Positions 36,376 through 45,445 of a stretch of 64,000 nt of DNA are shown here, piece after piece; position 1 is the stretch's first letter; every line of letters starts with the position of its first letter. A program made the translations under genes and the position numbers. This stretch comes from G963662675 sp963662675. Its GTDB lineage: Bacteria; Bacteroidota; Bacteroidia; Bacteroidales; Prolixibacteraceae. The notes beneath the pieces are model-generated. The model did not search any database and was not told the DNA's origin. It saw nothing but the letters and a program-made list of their open reading frames with translations. The stretch spans positions 62,001-126,000 of the forward strand of contig CAXXHP010000005.1 of NCBI GenBank assembly GCA_963662675.2, in the 5' to 3' direction.

Positions 36376-36612
36376 CTAATTTAAGTTCAGTTCAACATAT
36401 CCAGTAGAAGCTGTTTTTACAACATCATATGATTTTGAAAAATCCATGATTTTTTTCAGAACATATTCCGAAGGTGAATAAATCTCATTTTTTCCTCTAT
36501 TAATCATGTCTTCCTCATTCAGCCGTTGTACATCTGTCAATTCTGACTTAGCACTTTCATTACGATATGTTTTTGTAAAATAGAAAAAAGTATAGTTTTC
36601 GTCCATAGGCAT
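36376..36612 (-). CDS. small protein downstream of an ECF sigma factor, function unknown
   Basis: A 78-residue polar protein (MPMDENYTFFYFTKTYRNES ... YVELNLN). The central part has many charged residues (LTDVQRLNEEDMINRGKNEI) and the end includes PSEYVLKKIMDFSKSYDV. No membrane segment, signal peptide, zinc motif or anti-sigma signature is visible. It starts 70 bases after the sigma-factor stop and the pair ends in a terminator, so it is cotranscribed. The second ATG (codon 3) may be the real start. It could modulate the sigma factor, which is inference from position only. Confidence 0.6.
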   Translation of the reverse strand: MPMDENYTFFYFTKTYRNESAKSELTDVQRLNEEDMINRGKNEIYSPSEYVLKKIMDFSKSYDVVKTASTGYVELNLN

Positions 36613-36682
36613 TCCTTATCTATTTGAATTTTATTTTCAAATAAGAAACGCCCACCCTAGAATAATATTGTATTGACGGATG

Positions 36683-37276
36683 TTAAATTTTCGTGAGGAG
36701 TAAGTTATTCTTCTCTATGATTTTACGGAGATTGATAAGTGCATAACGCATACGCCCTAAAGCTGTATTTATGCTTACACCTGTACGCTCCGCAATTTCC
36801 TTGAAACTCATGCCCTGATAGTGGCGCATGATAATTACTTCGCGCTGATCATCGGGGAGTTCATCAATAAGACGGCGCACATCAGATGTAATTTGTTCAA
36901 AAATCAATTGATCTTCGATATTTTCATCTGAAAACTTGGACGAGTTGAACAAATCATACTCTGAATCTTCATTCGAGGTCGTATTTAATAACTTCTCTTT
37001 TCTAAAATGATCGATGATGAGATTATGGGCAATACGGAGAACCCACGAGACAAATTTCCCATTTTCCGTATACTTCCCCATTTTAAGGGATCGTATTACT
37101 TTAATAAATGTATCTTGAAATACATCCTCTGCTAATTGATGATTTTTTACAATAAGAACGATATAGGTAAAAACCCGGTTCTTATGACGACTAATAAGTA
37201 TTTCGATTGCTGACTGATCGCCTTCAATGAATTTTTGAACGAGCATATTATCGTTCTGTGGTTCTGTACTGAACAT
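36683..37276 (-). CDS. RNA polymerase ECF-type sigma factor
   Basis: A 197-residue sigma-70 family ECF factor. Region 2 covers about 25-95 (AIEILISRHKNRVFTYI, LAEDVFQDTFIKVIRSL, FVSWVLRIAHNLIIDHFRKE). A linker of about 30 residues is rich in Ser/Asp. Region 4 covers about 135-190 (LPDDQREVIIMRHYQGMSFK, IAERTGVSINTALGRMRYAL). There is no adjacent membrane anti-sigma gene, only the small unknown protein at 36376. It diverges from uvrA. The target promoters are unknown. Confidence 0.9.
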   Translation of the reverse strand: MFSTEPQNDNMLVQKFIEGDQSAIEILISRHKNRVFTYIVLIVKNHQLAEDVFQDTFIKVIRSLKMGKYTENGKFVSWVLRIAHNLIIDHFRKEKLLNTTSNEDSEYDLFNSSKFSDENIEDQLIFEQITSDVRRLIDELPDDQREVIIMRHYQGMSFKEIAERTGVSINTALGRMRYALINLRKIIEKNNLLLTKI

Positions 37277-37359
37277 TACTTTCTATTTAGTTTTCTTTAA
37301 ACAAAAAAGTAAAATTCTCCTATAGGCGGTCGATTTAATGAATGAGTAAAAGTATTTAT

Positions 37360-37367
37360 TAATTTTG
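37360..37367 (+). promoter_or_regulatory. -7 box (TAATTTTG) for uvrA
   Basis: TAATTTTG matches TAnnTTTG and would leave a leader of about 65 bases. No TTTG lies at the right distance upstream, and no SOS-type operator was noticed. Confidence 0.45.
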
Positions 37368-37435
37368 CACGAGGTAAATTTGATAGTTTTTTGTTAAAAA
37401 ACCAAATTTTACTGATTAAATATTCTAACACTACG

Positions 37436-40237
37436 ATGGCAAAAAACGACAATAACAACAAGGTAATACACATAAAAGGGGCTCGTGTCCACAATCTAAA
37501 GAACATTGAACTCAAGATCCCAAGAAATAAATTCCTCGTCGTAACAGGACTTTCCGGGTCTGGTAAATCCTCGTTGGCATTTGACACACTATATGCTGAA
37601 GGACAACGACGTTATGTCGAAAGCTTGTCGTCCTATGCCCGCCAATTTCTTGGACGGATTAATAAGCCCGAAGTTGATTTTATTAAAGGAATCCCACCCG
37701 CAATTGCCATCGAACAAAAAGTCAATACCCGAAATCCGCGCTCTACCGTTGGAACTTCAACGGAAATATATGACTATGTAAAATTACTATACGCACGCAT
37801 TGGAAAAACAATTTCTCCAATATCAGGAAATGAAGTTAAACGCCACCAAGTAGGAGATGTGGTTGATTATCTCTGTTCTTTTCCGGAAGAAACACGCCTA
37901 TTGATTTGTTCTCCTCTGCAAATAAAAACCGACAGAACAATGTTACAAGAAGCGGAACTTCTCTTACAACAAGGGTTTTCTCGCATTGAAACGCCTCGCG
38001 GCATTGAACGCATTGATGATCTCCTAAAAGAACAAAATGAAGATAGCTGCAATGGCTCGTGCAATTTAGTTATTGACCGCATGCAAGCATCGCGGGATGA
38101 AGACAATATCAGCCGTATGGCGGACTCTGTTCAAACTGCATTTTTTGAAGGACAAGGAGAGTGTATTATAAAGGTTTATGAAGGGGAAACCGTATTAGAA
38201 AAAAAATTCTCAAGCCTATTTGAGGCAGATGGAATTGCGTTTGAGGAACCCACAGAACACATGTTTAGCTTCAATAATCCAATTGGCGCTTGTCCTTCCT
38301 GTGAGGGGTATGGGAAGGTAATTGGCATCGACAGAGACTTGGTCATTCCCAACAAGTCCCTATCTATTTATCAGGACGCTGTGGCATGCTGGAAAGGTGA
38401 AAGCATGAAGAAATGGAAAGAGAAACTCATCCAAAATGCAGGAAGTTTTAACTTTCCGGTTCATAAGCCTTACTATGAATTAAGTAACGACCAAAAAGAA
38501 GTCCTTTGGACAGGAAATAAACATTTCAAAGGCATCAACACCTTCTTTAAAATGCTTGAAGAAAAAAGCTACAAAATTCAATATCGGGTAATGATGTCTA
38601 GGTATCGGGGAAAAACAACCTGTCCTGATTGCCAAGGAACACGATTAAAGAAGGAAGCAAGTTATGTACTCGTCAACAAGACATCAATACAGGATCTGGT
38701 TCTAATGCCAATTGACGAACTCAAAGATTTTTTTAAAAAAATCAAGCTAACCGAACATGAACTGGCGATTGCCAAACGTATACTTATTGAAATTAATAAT
38801 CGACTTGATTTTTTGTGTGACGTTGGCTTAGGATACTTAACCCTTAATAGACTGTCAGCAACCTTATCGGGAGGTGAATCTCAACGGATCAATCTGGCAA
38901 CCTCTCTGGGATCTAGCTTAGTGGGGTCACTTTACATTCTGGATGAGCCAAGCATTGGCCTCCACCCAAAAGACACCGAGCGTTTAATCAACGTATTGAG
39001 AAAACTACAACGAATAGGAAATACTGTTATGGTGGTAGAGCATGATGAAGAAATCATCCGTGCCTCAGATGAAATTATTGACATTGGCCCTAAAGCTGGA
39101 ATTCATGGTGGAGAGTTAGTTTTCCAAGGAAACCACGAGCAATTATCAACGGCAAAAAACAGCCTGACAGCCGATTATTTAAATGGGGTAAAAAATATAG
39201 AAATACCAACTTTCAGAAGAACTTGGAACGATTTCATTGAAGTAATCGGTGCCCGCGAAAACAACCTCAAAAACATCACTGTAAAATTCCCCCTTAACGT
39301 CATCACTGTTGTTACTGGCGTAAGTGGCTCTGGAAAAACAACATTGGTAAGCAGAATTTTGTATCCGGGGCTCTCCAAATTATTTGGCAATTATGGTGAA
39401 AAGACCGGACAGCACGATGCAATAAAAGGGGACATAAGCCGAATTACAGCAGTTGAATTTGTAAATCAGAATCCTATTGGAAAATCTTCGCGCTCAAACC
39501 CTGTAACATATTTAAAGGCCTACGACGAAATACGGAAACTGTTTTCAGATTTGCCAGCTGCAAAATACCAAGGATGTACCCCTGCACATTTCTCATTCAA
39601 TGTAGATGGAGGCCGGTGTGAAGAATGTCAGGGAGAAGGTGAAATAAATGTGGAAATGCAGTTTATGGCTGATGTTCATTTGGTTTGTGAAAGTTGCCAC
39701 GGGAAACGATTCAAAGAAGACATTCTGGACATTGAACACTTGGGCAAAAACATTTTTGACGTTTTGGAGATGACCATCAACCAGTCCATCGATTTTTTCG
39801 GCAACGGGAAAAGCAACAGCGAGAAAAAAATTGCAAAGAAACTGCAGCCACTGCAAGATGTTGGCTTAGGGTATGTAAAGCTAGGGCAAAGCTCCTCCAC
39901 CTTATCAGGAGGTGAAAGCCAACGGGTAAAATTGGCCTCCTTTCTTTCAAAAGAAAAAGACTCGCCAACCTTATTCATTTTTGATGAACCAACGACAGGG
40001 CTACATTTTCATGATATAAAGAAATTGCTTGATTCATTCAATGCGCTAATTTCAAGGGGACACAGCATAATCATTATTGAACACAATCTGGATGTAATCA
40101 AAACTGCAGACTGGATAATTGATCTCGGCCCTGATGGAGGTAAAAATGGGGGCACCGTTGTTTTTGAAGGGAAACCTGAAGATCTTAAAAAGCTAACGAC
40201 CTCGCACACAGGAGCTGCACTTGCAACCAAAATATAA
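37436..40237 (+). CDS. uvrA: excinuclease ABC subunit A UvrA
   Basis: A 933-residue DNA-damage recognition ATPase with two ABC modules. I start at 37436 (MAKNDNNNKVIHIKGA), 15 codons after an upstream ATG, because homology begins at IHIKGARVHNLKNI. Motifs: Walker A GLSGSGKS (N-terminal) and GVSGSGKT (middle), the signatures LSGGESQRI and LSGGESQRV, and DEPSIGLHP and DEPTTGLHF. The second zinc finger (CEECQGEGE ... CESCHGKRF) is complete. In the first, only the later pair (GACPSCEGYG) remains, the earlier CxxC being replaced by FSSLFEADG. UvrB and UvrC are not in the window. Confidence 0.95.
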   Translation: MAKNDNNNKVIHIKGARVHNLKNIELKIPRNKFLVVTGLSGSGKSSLAFDTLYAEGQRRYVESLSSYARQFLGRINKPEVDFIKGIPPAIAIEQKVNTRNPRSTVGTSTEIYDYVKLLYARIGKTISPISGNEVKRHQVGDVVDYLCSFPEETRLLICSPLQIKTDRTMLQEAELLLQQGFSRIETPRGIERIDDLLKEQNEDSCNGSCNLVIDRMQASRDEDNISRMADSVQTAFFEGQGECIIKVYEGETVLEKKFSSLFEADGIAFEEPTEHMFSFNNPIGACPSCEGYGKVIGIDRDLVIPNKSLSIYQDAVACWKGESMKKWKEKLIQNAGSFNFPVHKPYYELSNDQKEVLWTGNKHFKGINTFFKMLEEKSYKIQYRVMMSRYRGKTTCPDCQGTRLKKEASYVLVNKTSIQDLVLMPIDELKDFFKKIKLTEHELAIAKRILIEINNRLDFLCDVGLGYLTLNRLSATLSGGESQRINLATSLGSSLVGSLYILDEPSIGLHPKDTERLINVLRKLQRIGNTVMVVEHDEEIIRASDEIIDIGPKAGIHGGELVFQGNHEQLSTAKNSLTADYLNGVKNIEIPTFRRTWNDFIEVIGARENNLKNITVKFPLNVITVVTGVSGSGKTTLVSRILYPGLSKLFGNYGEKTGQHDAIKGDISRITAVEFVNQNPIGKSSRSNPVTYLKAYDEIRKLFSDLPAAKYQGCTPAHFSFNVDGGRCEECQGEGEINVEMQFMADVHLVCESCHGKRFKEDILDIEHLGKNIFDVLEMTINQSIDFFGNGKSNSEKKIAKKLQPLQDVGLGYVKLGQSSSTLSGGESQRVKLASFLSKEKDSPTLFIFDEPTTGLHFHDIKKLLDSFNALISRGHSIIIIEHNLDVIKTADWIIDLGPDGGKNGGTVVFEGKPEDLKKLTTSHTGAALATKI

Positions 40238-40292
40238 AATCTACTATACAACATCATTGCTTGAAATATTAATTTTTGTCCTCGAAATTCGA

Positions 40293-40300
40293 TATCTTTG
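40293..40300 (+). promoter_or_regulatory. -7 box (TATCTTTG) upstream of the 593-aa unknown gene
   Basis: TATCTTTG matches TAnnTTTG 56 bases after the uvrA stop, suggesting that the next gene has its own promoter and a leader of about 85 bases. TTTG at 40275-40278 is 14 bases away, closer than the norm. Confidence 0.45.
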
Positions 40301-40338
40301 CCCCCTATTGAGTGGGAATGGGCTGAACAAATTCAACG

Positions 40339-40361
40339 TTTATGAATTATGTATTCATAAA
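40339..40361 (+). other. AT-rich hairpin in the leader of the 593-aa unknown gene
   Basis: A perfect 9-bp inverted repeat (40339-40347 with 40353-40361, TTTATGAAT arms, 5-base loop) lies between the -7 box and the chosen start. It could be a leader hairpin or an operator, or chance in AT-rich DNA. Confidence 0.35.
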
Positions 40362-40392
40362 TCACGCCCTTCGGATAACAAACACAAAGAAA

Positions 40393-42174
40393 ATGAATTT
40401 TAATCAACACACTTTTCATATCCCCGTTATGGGTTTGGGCTACACCATTGACACACCGGTAAAAGTTGCTCATCTAGGTATTTCTTCGGTTATATCTGTT
40501 GTCGATGACTTTTTGATGGAGAAAATGCGTGAGTTTTACAGCATTAAGTTTGATTTACCATTTAGTGGAATTTCGACAAAGGTTGAAGATTACCGCGCTA
40601 AACGGATTACGGCATATTTAAATCTGGTCGATAAATTAGTTACTGATAAATTCGAAGAGCTCATCAGTAATTTCCAAAAGAAAGGAAGTGAACTTGAAAA
40701 GTTTTTCGACCTTCTCCCAAATGCTAAGCACATTCGTGAAAAATTCAACAAAGCTCTTGAAGAGATGAATCTGAATGATGTGAAAAACTGGTTGCGTTCC
40801 AACCTCACTCCCGGGAGCATCGACATTAATATTATGACCAAATTGGACAAGGTCAATTACAAAGGAGAAGAAACGCTTCCTACTGAATACAATGACGCCC
40901 ATGCTGCCTTGCGTGGATTTGCAAACAGCACCTTATCTTCATCTCTCGTATTATCAGCAGGGATGAACCCCCGACTATATAGCTACATTGAAGATTTTGA
41001 AGATTTTTATCCTGACAGAGATGGAAACCTAAAGAAGAAAATTACGTTGAAAGTTAGTGATTTTCGCTCTGCAATGATCCAAGGTCGTTTTCTTGCAAAA
41101 AAAGGTATTTGGGTGTCAGAATACAGAATAGAATCGGGGTTAAACTGTGGCGGACATGCGTTTGCTACCCAAGGAAATCTATTGGGTCCAATATTAGATG
41201 AGTTCCGAGACAAAAGAAATGACCTACTAGAAAGCACTTTTGCAACTTATCAAAAGGCAATAGAAGATAAGGGCAAAGCAGCTCTACAGGAAGCACCGGA
41301 GATGAAGGTTACTGCACAAGGTGGGGTTGGAACGAATGAAGAACATGAATTTTTATTAGATGAATACAAACTTGACCGCATAGGTTGGGGAAGCCCATTC
41401 ATGCTAGTTCCCGAAGCATGCAAAATTGATACAGAAAGCTTGGAGTTGCTCAGAAATGCTGGTGAAGATGATGTTTACCTTAGTGAAGCATCTCCATTAG
41501 GAGTACATTTCAACAATGTTCGTGGAACCAGCCAGCAAATTCAAATTCAAAAATATTTAGATGATGGAAAACCAGGGTTTCCATGCACAAAGCGCTTCCT
41601 TGTTTCCAACAATGAATTTACAGAACGAGCAAGTTGTACTGCTTCACGTCAATATTTGAAGAAAAAAATAAGCGAAATAGAAGCTAGCGATAGCTCAAAG
41701 ATGGAACAACAGAAACAAATCAACAAACTAACTCAAAGAGAGTGTTTGTGTGAAGGATTGACGAACTCCACCTATCTGGCGAACAACATTAAACCAGATT
41801 TCCCTCGCGAGGGCGTCAGCATTTGTCCAGGGCCAAATATCGCATACTTTAATCAGGTTGTATCGTTAAGTGAAATGACAAGCCATATCTATGGCAAAAC
41901 GAATCTACTTAAAGGAATAAAACGGCCTAATCTTTTCATAAAAGAATTAGACATGTATGTAGATTATCTTGAGAACAAACTAACTGAACTGCAAGGCTCT
42001 CAAGACAAAAAACAATTTTCTTACTATAAAACATTTCGTAAAAACCTAGAAGATGGTATCGCTTACTACCATCAACTATTTACAAAATGTGAAAGTAAGT
42101 TGTGTGAAATGAAAAAAGACATCAACGTAGAGCTGGACAACTTCAGTAAAAAACTAGAAAGTTTTAAGATATAG
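40393..42174 (+). CDS. large conserved-looking protein of unknown function, cysteine-rich C-terminal half
   Basis: A 593-residue protein I cannot name. I start at 40393 (MNFNQHTFHIPVMGLGYTID), skipping a weak upstream ATG at 40342 that lies in the leader hairpin. Residues 15-45 (TIDTPVKVAHLGISSVISVV) resemble the first strand and helix of a barrel enzyme. Later blocks are highly patterned: GLNCGGHAFATQGN, TAQGGVGTNEEHEF, DRIGWGSPFMLVPEAC, SEASPLGVHFNNVRGTS, ASCTASRQY, CLCEGLTNSTYL and ICPGPNIAYF. The Gly-rich blocks recall FMN-dependent TIM barrels, and the cysteines might bind metal or Fe-S; both are inference. No membrane segment. It is monocistronic, with a terminator at 42208. Confidence 0.75.
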   Translation: MNFNQHTFHIPVMGLGYTIDTPVKVAHLGISSVISVVDDFLMEKMREFYSIKFDLPFSGISTKVEDYRAKRITAYLNLVDKLVTDKFEELISNFQKKGSELEKFFDLLPNAKHIREKFNKALEEMNLNDVKNWLRSNLTPGSIDINIMTKLDKVNYKGEETLPTEYNDAHAALRGFANSTLSSSLVLSAGMNPRLYSYIEDFEDFYPDRDGNLKKKITLKVSDFRSAMIQGRFLAKKGIWVSEYRIESGLNCGGHAFATQGNLLGPILDEFRDKRNDLLESTFATYQKAIEDKGKAALQEAPEMKVTAQGGVGTNEEHEFLLDEYKLDRIGWGSPFMLVPEACKIDTESLELLRNAGEDDVYLSEASPLGVHFNNVRGTSQQIQIQKYLDDGKPGFPCTKRFLVSNNEFTERASCTASRQYLKKKISEIEASDSSKMEQQKQINKLTQRECLCEGLTNSTYLANNIKPDFPREGVSICPGPNIAYFNQVVSLSEMTSHIYGKTNLLKGIKRPNLFIKELDMYVDYLENKLTELQGSQDKKQFSYYKTFRKNLEDGIAYYHQLFTKCESKLCEMKKDINVELDNFSKKLESFKI

Positions 42175-42207
42175 TACATCCTACATAGACATATTAAACT
42201 CAAGTAT

Positions 42208-42250
42208 AAAAAATGCCATCCCAAAATTATTTTGAGATGGCATTTTCTTT
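42208..42250 (+). terminator. terminator after the 593-aa unknown gene
   Basis: An 11-bp outer stem (42210-42220 with 42236-42246) plus an inner CAAAA/TTTTG stem is followed by T-rich sequence. It starts 34 bases past the stop. Confidence 0.8.
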
Positions 42251-42354
42251 TCTCACTGAGGAATTTAGACTCTGAATTGGTACTGACCTAATGCCCTAAT
42301 ATGCCTCTACCACATGGGGTTTTGAAATATTACTTTTCTATTTAGAAGGGAAAA

Positions 42355-43728
42355 TCACCCAACAGGCACTTTTACTTTGCTATCTGTTTTTTCAGGGGTT
42401 AACCTTCTCCATTCTTTTATAATGAATATAGAAACAACTACTGCAGAAAAAGCATCAGCAATAGGCATTGACATCCAAATACCATCAAGATCAAAAAATA
42501 ACGGGAGAATAAAAAGCAGTGGAATTAATACAATCACCTGCCTAAGCAAGGTCAGGAAGGTTGCAATTTTTGCCTTTCCAACCGATTGGAAGAAGGTGCT
42601 GGAAACAATCTCAAACCCCAGCAAAGGCATAGCTAACAATCCTAAACGAAGCCCTAATCGACCTATCTCAAGCAAATCGGGATCGGTTGAATTAAATGCT
42701 TTCACAATAGCATCAGGAGCCAACTGGATAATAGCAAATGCTACTATTGAGATTACTGTAGCGGCAATAATGGAAATGCGCAATGCCTCTTTCACCCGGT
42801 GAAAAGCTTTTGCCCCAAAATTATATCCAATAATAGGCTGCGAAGCCATCGTTATAGCAACAATCGCCATAATAATCATGGTATGGGCCGAATTAACGAT
42901 CCCCATGGCTCCTACGGCCAAGTCGCCACCAAAACGGATCAACTTGGTATTGATAAGACCTTGCACTGCCGAGTTTGCTATTTGCATAAAAAAAGGAGCC
43001 ATCCCAATGGCAAAAATTTCTTTGGTAATCCCCATATCAAAGGTGAAATATCTCGGACGTATTTTCAACAAGGATTTGTCTCCTCGGAAATACAGAACAA
43101 CCCATACCGTAAGAACCATCATCGAAATGACGGTCGCATAAGCTGCTCCTTTCACTCCCAAATCGAGCCAAAATATAAATATTGGATCAAGTATAATATT
43201 TACCCCAGCGCTAATCACCATGGAGTACATTGCCATTTTTGCATTTCCTTCTGAACGGATCACATTATTCAATGAAAATCCGATAATCTGAAAACCAACA
43301 CCAATCAGAATAATATTTAGGTAATCATTAGCATATTCCAATGTTTGATCCGTAGCTCCGAACATTTCCAACAATGGTCCTTTAACTAAAAAGCCAATAA
43401 CGGTTATCACCACTGAGGTAACCACCATCAAAACAATACTGTTCCCAAATACCCTCTCTGCCTTATCAATATCCTTCTTACCCATATTAATGGAAACCAA
43501 GACGCCCGTTCCGATCCCAAAGAGCATCCCAAAAGCCATCATAATCAACATGATTGGAAAAACTACTGAGATACCACTTAATGCAAGTGCCCCTACTCCC
43601 TGACCTATAAAAATACGATCAACGATATTGTACAAAGCATGTACAAACACCCCTATAAATGATGGAATAAAGAACTTCAACATCAGCTTCCCGACATTCA
43701 TCTCCGCTAACTCTTTTGTTCTGCTCAT
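42355..43728 (-). CDS. MATE-family multidrug/sodium efflux transporter
   Basis: A 457-residue inner-membrane protein with twelve hydrophobic segments in two repeats, typical of MATE proteins: LMLKFFIPSFIGVFVHALYN, IVDRIFIGQGVGALALSGIS and, in the second half, IGYNFGAKAFHRVKEALRIS and LGFEIVSSTFFQSVGKAKIA. The frame is open 53 codons further upstream. I choose the start at 43728 (MSRTKELAEMNVGKLM), because it is the usual N-terminus and a -7 box lies 19 bases upstream. The exported substrate is unknown. It diverges from the HEAT-repeat gene. Confidence 0.9.
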   Translation of the reverse strand: MSRTKELAEMNVGKLMLKFFIPSFIGVFVHALYNIVDRIFIGQGVGALALSGISVVFPIMLIMMAFGMLFGIGTGVLVSINMGKKDIDKAERVFGNSIVLMVVTSVVITVIGFLVKGPLLEMFGATDQTLEYANDYLNIILIGVGFQIIGFSLNNVIRSEGNAKMAMYSMVISAGVNIILDPIFIFWLDLGVKGAAYATVISMMVLTVWVVLYFRGDKSLLKIRPRYFTFDMGITKEIFAIGMAPFFMQIANSAVQGLINTKLIRFGGDLAVGAMGIVNSAHTMIIMAIVAITMASQPIIGYNFGAKAFHRVKEALRISIIAATVISIVAFAIIQLAPDAIVKAFNSTDPDLLEIGRLGLRLGLLAMPLLGFEIVSSTFFQSVGKAKIATFLTLLRQVIVLIPLLFILPLFFDLDGIWMSMPIADAFSAVVVSIFIIKEWRRLTPEKTDSKVKVPVG

Positions 43729-43746
43729 AAATAAAATAGTTTGGCG

Positions 43747-43754
43747 CAAAAGTA
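43747..43754 (-). promoter_or_regulatory. -7 box (TACTTTTG) for the MATE gene
   Basis: On the minus strand TACTTTTG lies 19 bases before the chosen MATE start, giving a very short leader. This supports the start at 43728 over the longer frame. Confidence 0.5.
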
Positions 43755-43805
43755 GTAATTCAAAAAGTAATAAATCCGCCACATCTGTATTTAATAGGAA
43801 AATGT

Positions 43806-43813
43806 TAAGTTTG
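43806..43813 (+). promoter_or_regulatory. -7 box (TAAGTTTG) for the HEAT-repeat gene
   Basis: TAAGTTTG lies 20 bases before the ATG at 43834, giving a leader of about 15 bases without a Shine-Dalgarno site. No -33 TTTG was found at the usual distance. Confidence 0.45.
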
Positions 43814-43833
43814 CAGTCCGAAACAAATGCACT

Positions 43834-44382
43834 ATGACAGTAGAAGAACAAAAAAAAGTTAATCCAGAAACCATCCAGAAACTGCAATCACCCAACTCCG
43901 AATTGGTTGCAAATACATTAAATCAGCTGGAAGAGTCTGGGAATTCAGCATATATTCCAGTTTTAATTGAGTTGTTACATTCTACAAAAAACAGTGAGAT
44001 TAAAAAGCGTATTACTCGTTTATTAGCGGAATTAAAGCACAGTGATGCCATTCCTTTAATTATTGACGCGATCCAGAATAAGCAATATGTTGCAGAACTT
44101 CAATACTTAGTTTCGGCATGCTGGGAGAATGGGATGGACTACAGCGATCATCTCTCGCTTTTTACTGATCTGGTAATTGAGACCGACTTCTTAGTTGCCT
44201 TTGAAGCATACACTGTGGTTACAAATATGACAGGAAAGATATCTGAAGCTGTTTGCCAAAAAGAAAGCAAAAAAGTAGAAGCAGCCCTACCATTAGCTGA
44301 AGAAAGCAAAAAACAATTGTTACTGGAAATTCTCGATTTTCTCCCTGCTCTTGAGCAAGGAATAGAACCGATGTCTATATAA
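43834..44382 (+). CDS. HEAT-repeat domain protein
   Basis: A 182-residue acidic, all-helical protein. Repeating helical pairs are visible: IQKLQSPNSELVANTLNQLE, YIPVLIELLHSTKNSEIKKR, ITRLLAELKHSDAIPLIIDA. This is the pattern of HEAT/armadillo-type repeats. No catalytic motif, signal peptide or membrane segment is visible. Such proteins act as protein-interaction scaffolds; the partner is unknown. It is convergent with the DHODH-like gene and ends at a terminator. Confidence 0.75.
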   Translation: MTVEEQKKVNPETIQKLQSPNSELVANTLNQLEESGNSAYIPVLIELLHSTKNSEIKKRITRLLAELKHSDAIPLIIDAIQNKQYVAELQYLVSACWENGMDYSDHLSLFTDLVIETDFLVAFEAYTVVTNMTGKISEAVCQKESKKVEAALPLAEESKKQLLLEILDFLPALEQGIEPMSI

Positions 44383-44387
44383 ATAGG

Positions 44388-44411
44388 AAAGGTGGATCAA
44401 AATCCACCTTT
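44388..44411. terminator. bidirectional terminator between HEAT and DHODH-like genes
   Basis: A perfect 10-bp stem (44388-44397 with 44402-44411, AAAGGTGGAT arms) with a 4-base loop. It lies only 6 and 10 bases from the two stop codons. Confidence 0.7.
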
Positions 44412-44420
44412 GAATTCTTC

Positions 44421-45410
44421 TTACTTATCTCTGCCTGAAAAGTATTTCATAAACTGAGATCGTTCGTAAAGCATCGGATCGTCAATATTCCGATAGGATA
44501 GTTTCCCTCTGAAATCAGCAATCGTCTGAAAGCCCCACTTATCCATGAATTTTTCCAAATCAGTTAACATTCCGGCAATTACCTGAGCCCCATTAATATA
44601 CACAGTTGAACAAACCTGAGTAACCTGTGCGCCACCTAATAGTTGCTTAACGACAGCCTCACCATCATGAATGCCCGTAGATGCGGCAATTTCTAATTTT
44701 GGTATTGCCGCACTCACTAATCCAACCCAACGCAAGGAACGACGGATATCGGCAGGCGAGCTAAAAACTTCAGAAGATGTCATCTCAAGCTTTTCAATAT
44801 TAATATCAGGCTCATAAAACCGATTAAAAAGGGTAATTCCCTTTGCTCCATTTGCCAATAGCTTATCTGCCATAGAAAGCAGATTCGTAAAATAGAATCC
44901 AACCTTGACGGAAACAGGAATACTAACCTCCTTTTTCACTTGAGATAAAATATTGATGTATAGTTTTTCTATAGACTCTGCAGACTCATTTCTTCCAGTA
45001 GGCACAAAGAAGATATTCAACTCCAGAGCATCAACTCCAGCCGCTTCAAACTCTTTTGCAAAGCCTGTCCATTCTTTAGATGAAATGCAATTAATACTGG
45101 CAATTACAGGTATTTTCACCTCGTTTTTCACCTGTCTAATTAGATCAAGATGAGCTTCCATTGAATGGTGCCGCGTATAGTTATGGATGTAATCCTCGGC
45201 TTCAGGATACTGGTTCTGAGGATCCTTACCAATCAAATAACTCACCTCGTTATTTATTTGCTCTTCAAAAATCGACTTCAATACAACTGCGGCTGCTCCA
45301 GCCTCTTCCAGCTCTTTAATTTTACGAACACTATTTGTCAAACCCGAACTGGCTACAATAATTGGATTTTTGAGTTTTAATCCCAGATATGTTGTACTTA
45401 ACTTTGTCAT
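44421..45410 (-). CDS. dihydroorotate dehydrogenase-like flavoprotein
   Basis: A 329-residue TIM-barrel enzyme of the DHODH family: TYLGLKLKNPIIVASSGLTN at the N-terminus, GAAAVVLKSIFEEQI, VIASINCISSKEW, VDALELNIFFVP and VSVKVGFYFTNL, then the FMN-phosphate region ASTGIHDGEAVVKQLLGGAQ. In true PyrD the substrate loop holds conserved Asn and Cys/Ser residues that are not obvious here, so this is the DHODH-like paralogue common in Bacteroidota rather than a certain pyrimidine enzyme. It follows yggS, 35 bases after its stop, on the same strand. Confidence 0.85.
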   Translation of the reverse strand: MTKLSTTYLGLKLKNPIIVASSGLTNSVRKIKELEEAGAAAVVLKSIFEEQINNEVSYLIGKDPQNQYPEAEDYIHNYTRHHSMEAHLDLIRQVKNEVKIPVIASINCISSKEWTGFAKEFEAAGVDALELNIFFVPTGRNESAESIEKLYINILSQVKKEVSIPVSVKVGFYFTNLLSMADKLLANGAKGITLFNRFYEPDINIEKLEMTSSEVFSSPADIRRSLRWVGLVSAAIPKLEIAASTGIHDGEAVVKQLLGGAQVTQVCSTVYINGAQVIAGMLTDLEKFMDKWGFQTIADFRGKLSYRNIDDPMLYERSQFMKYFSGRDK

Positions 45411-45445
45411 ATAGGAGGTATTTTATTTTCGTTTAATCTACAGAA

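Noticed and set aside
40342..40392. Upstream ATG of the 593-aa gene
   Set aside because: The extra 17 residues are unlike a conserved N-terminus and lie in a leader hairpin; the next ATG fits better.
43628..43837. Frame on the plus strand across the MATE start region
   Set aside because: It overlaps the MATE coding sequence and its promoter region and has no recognisable protein features.
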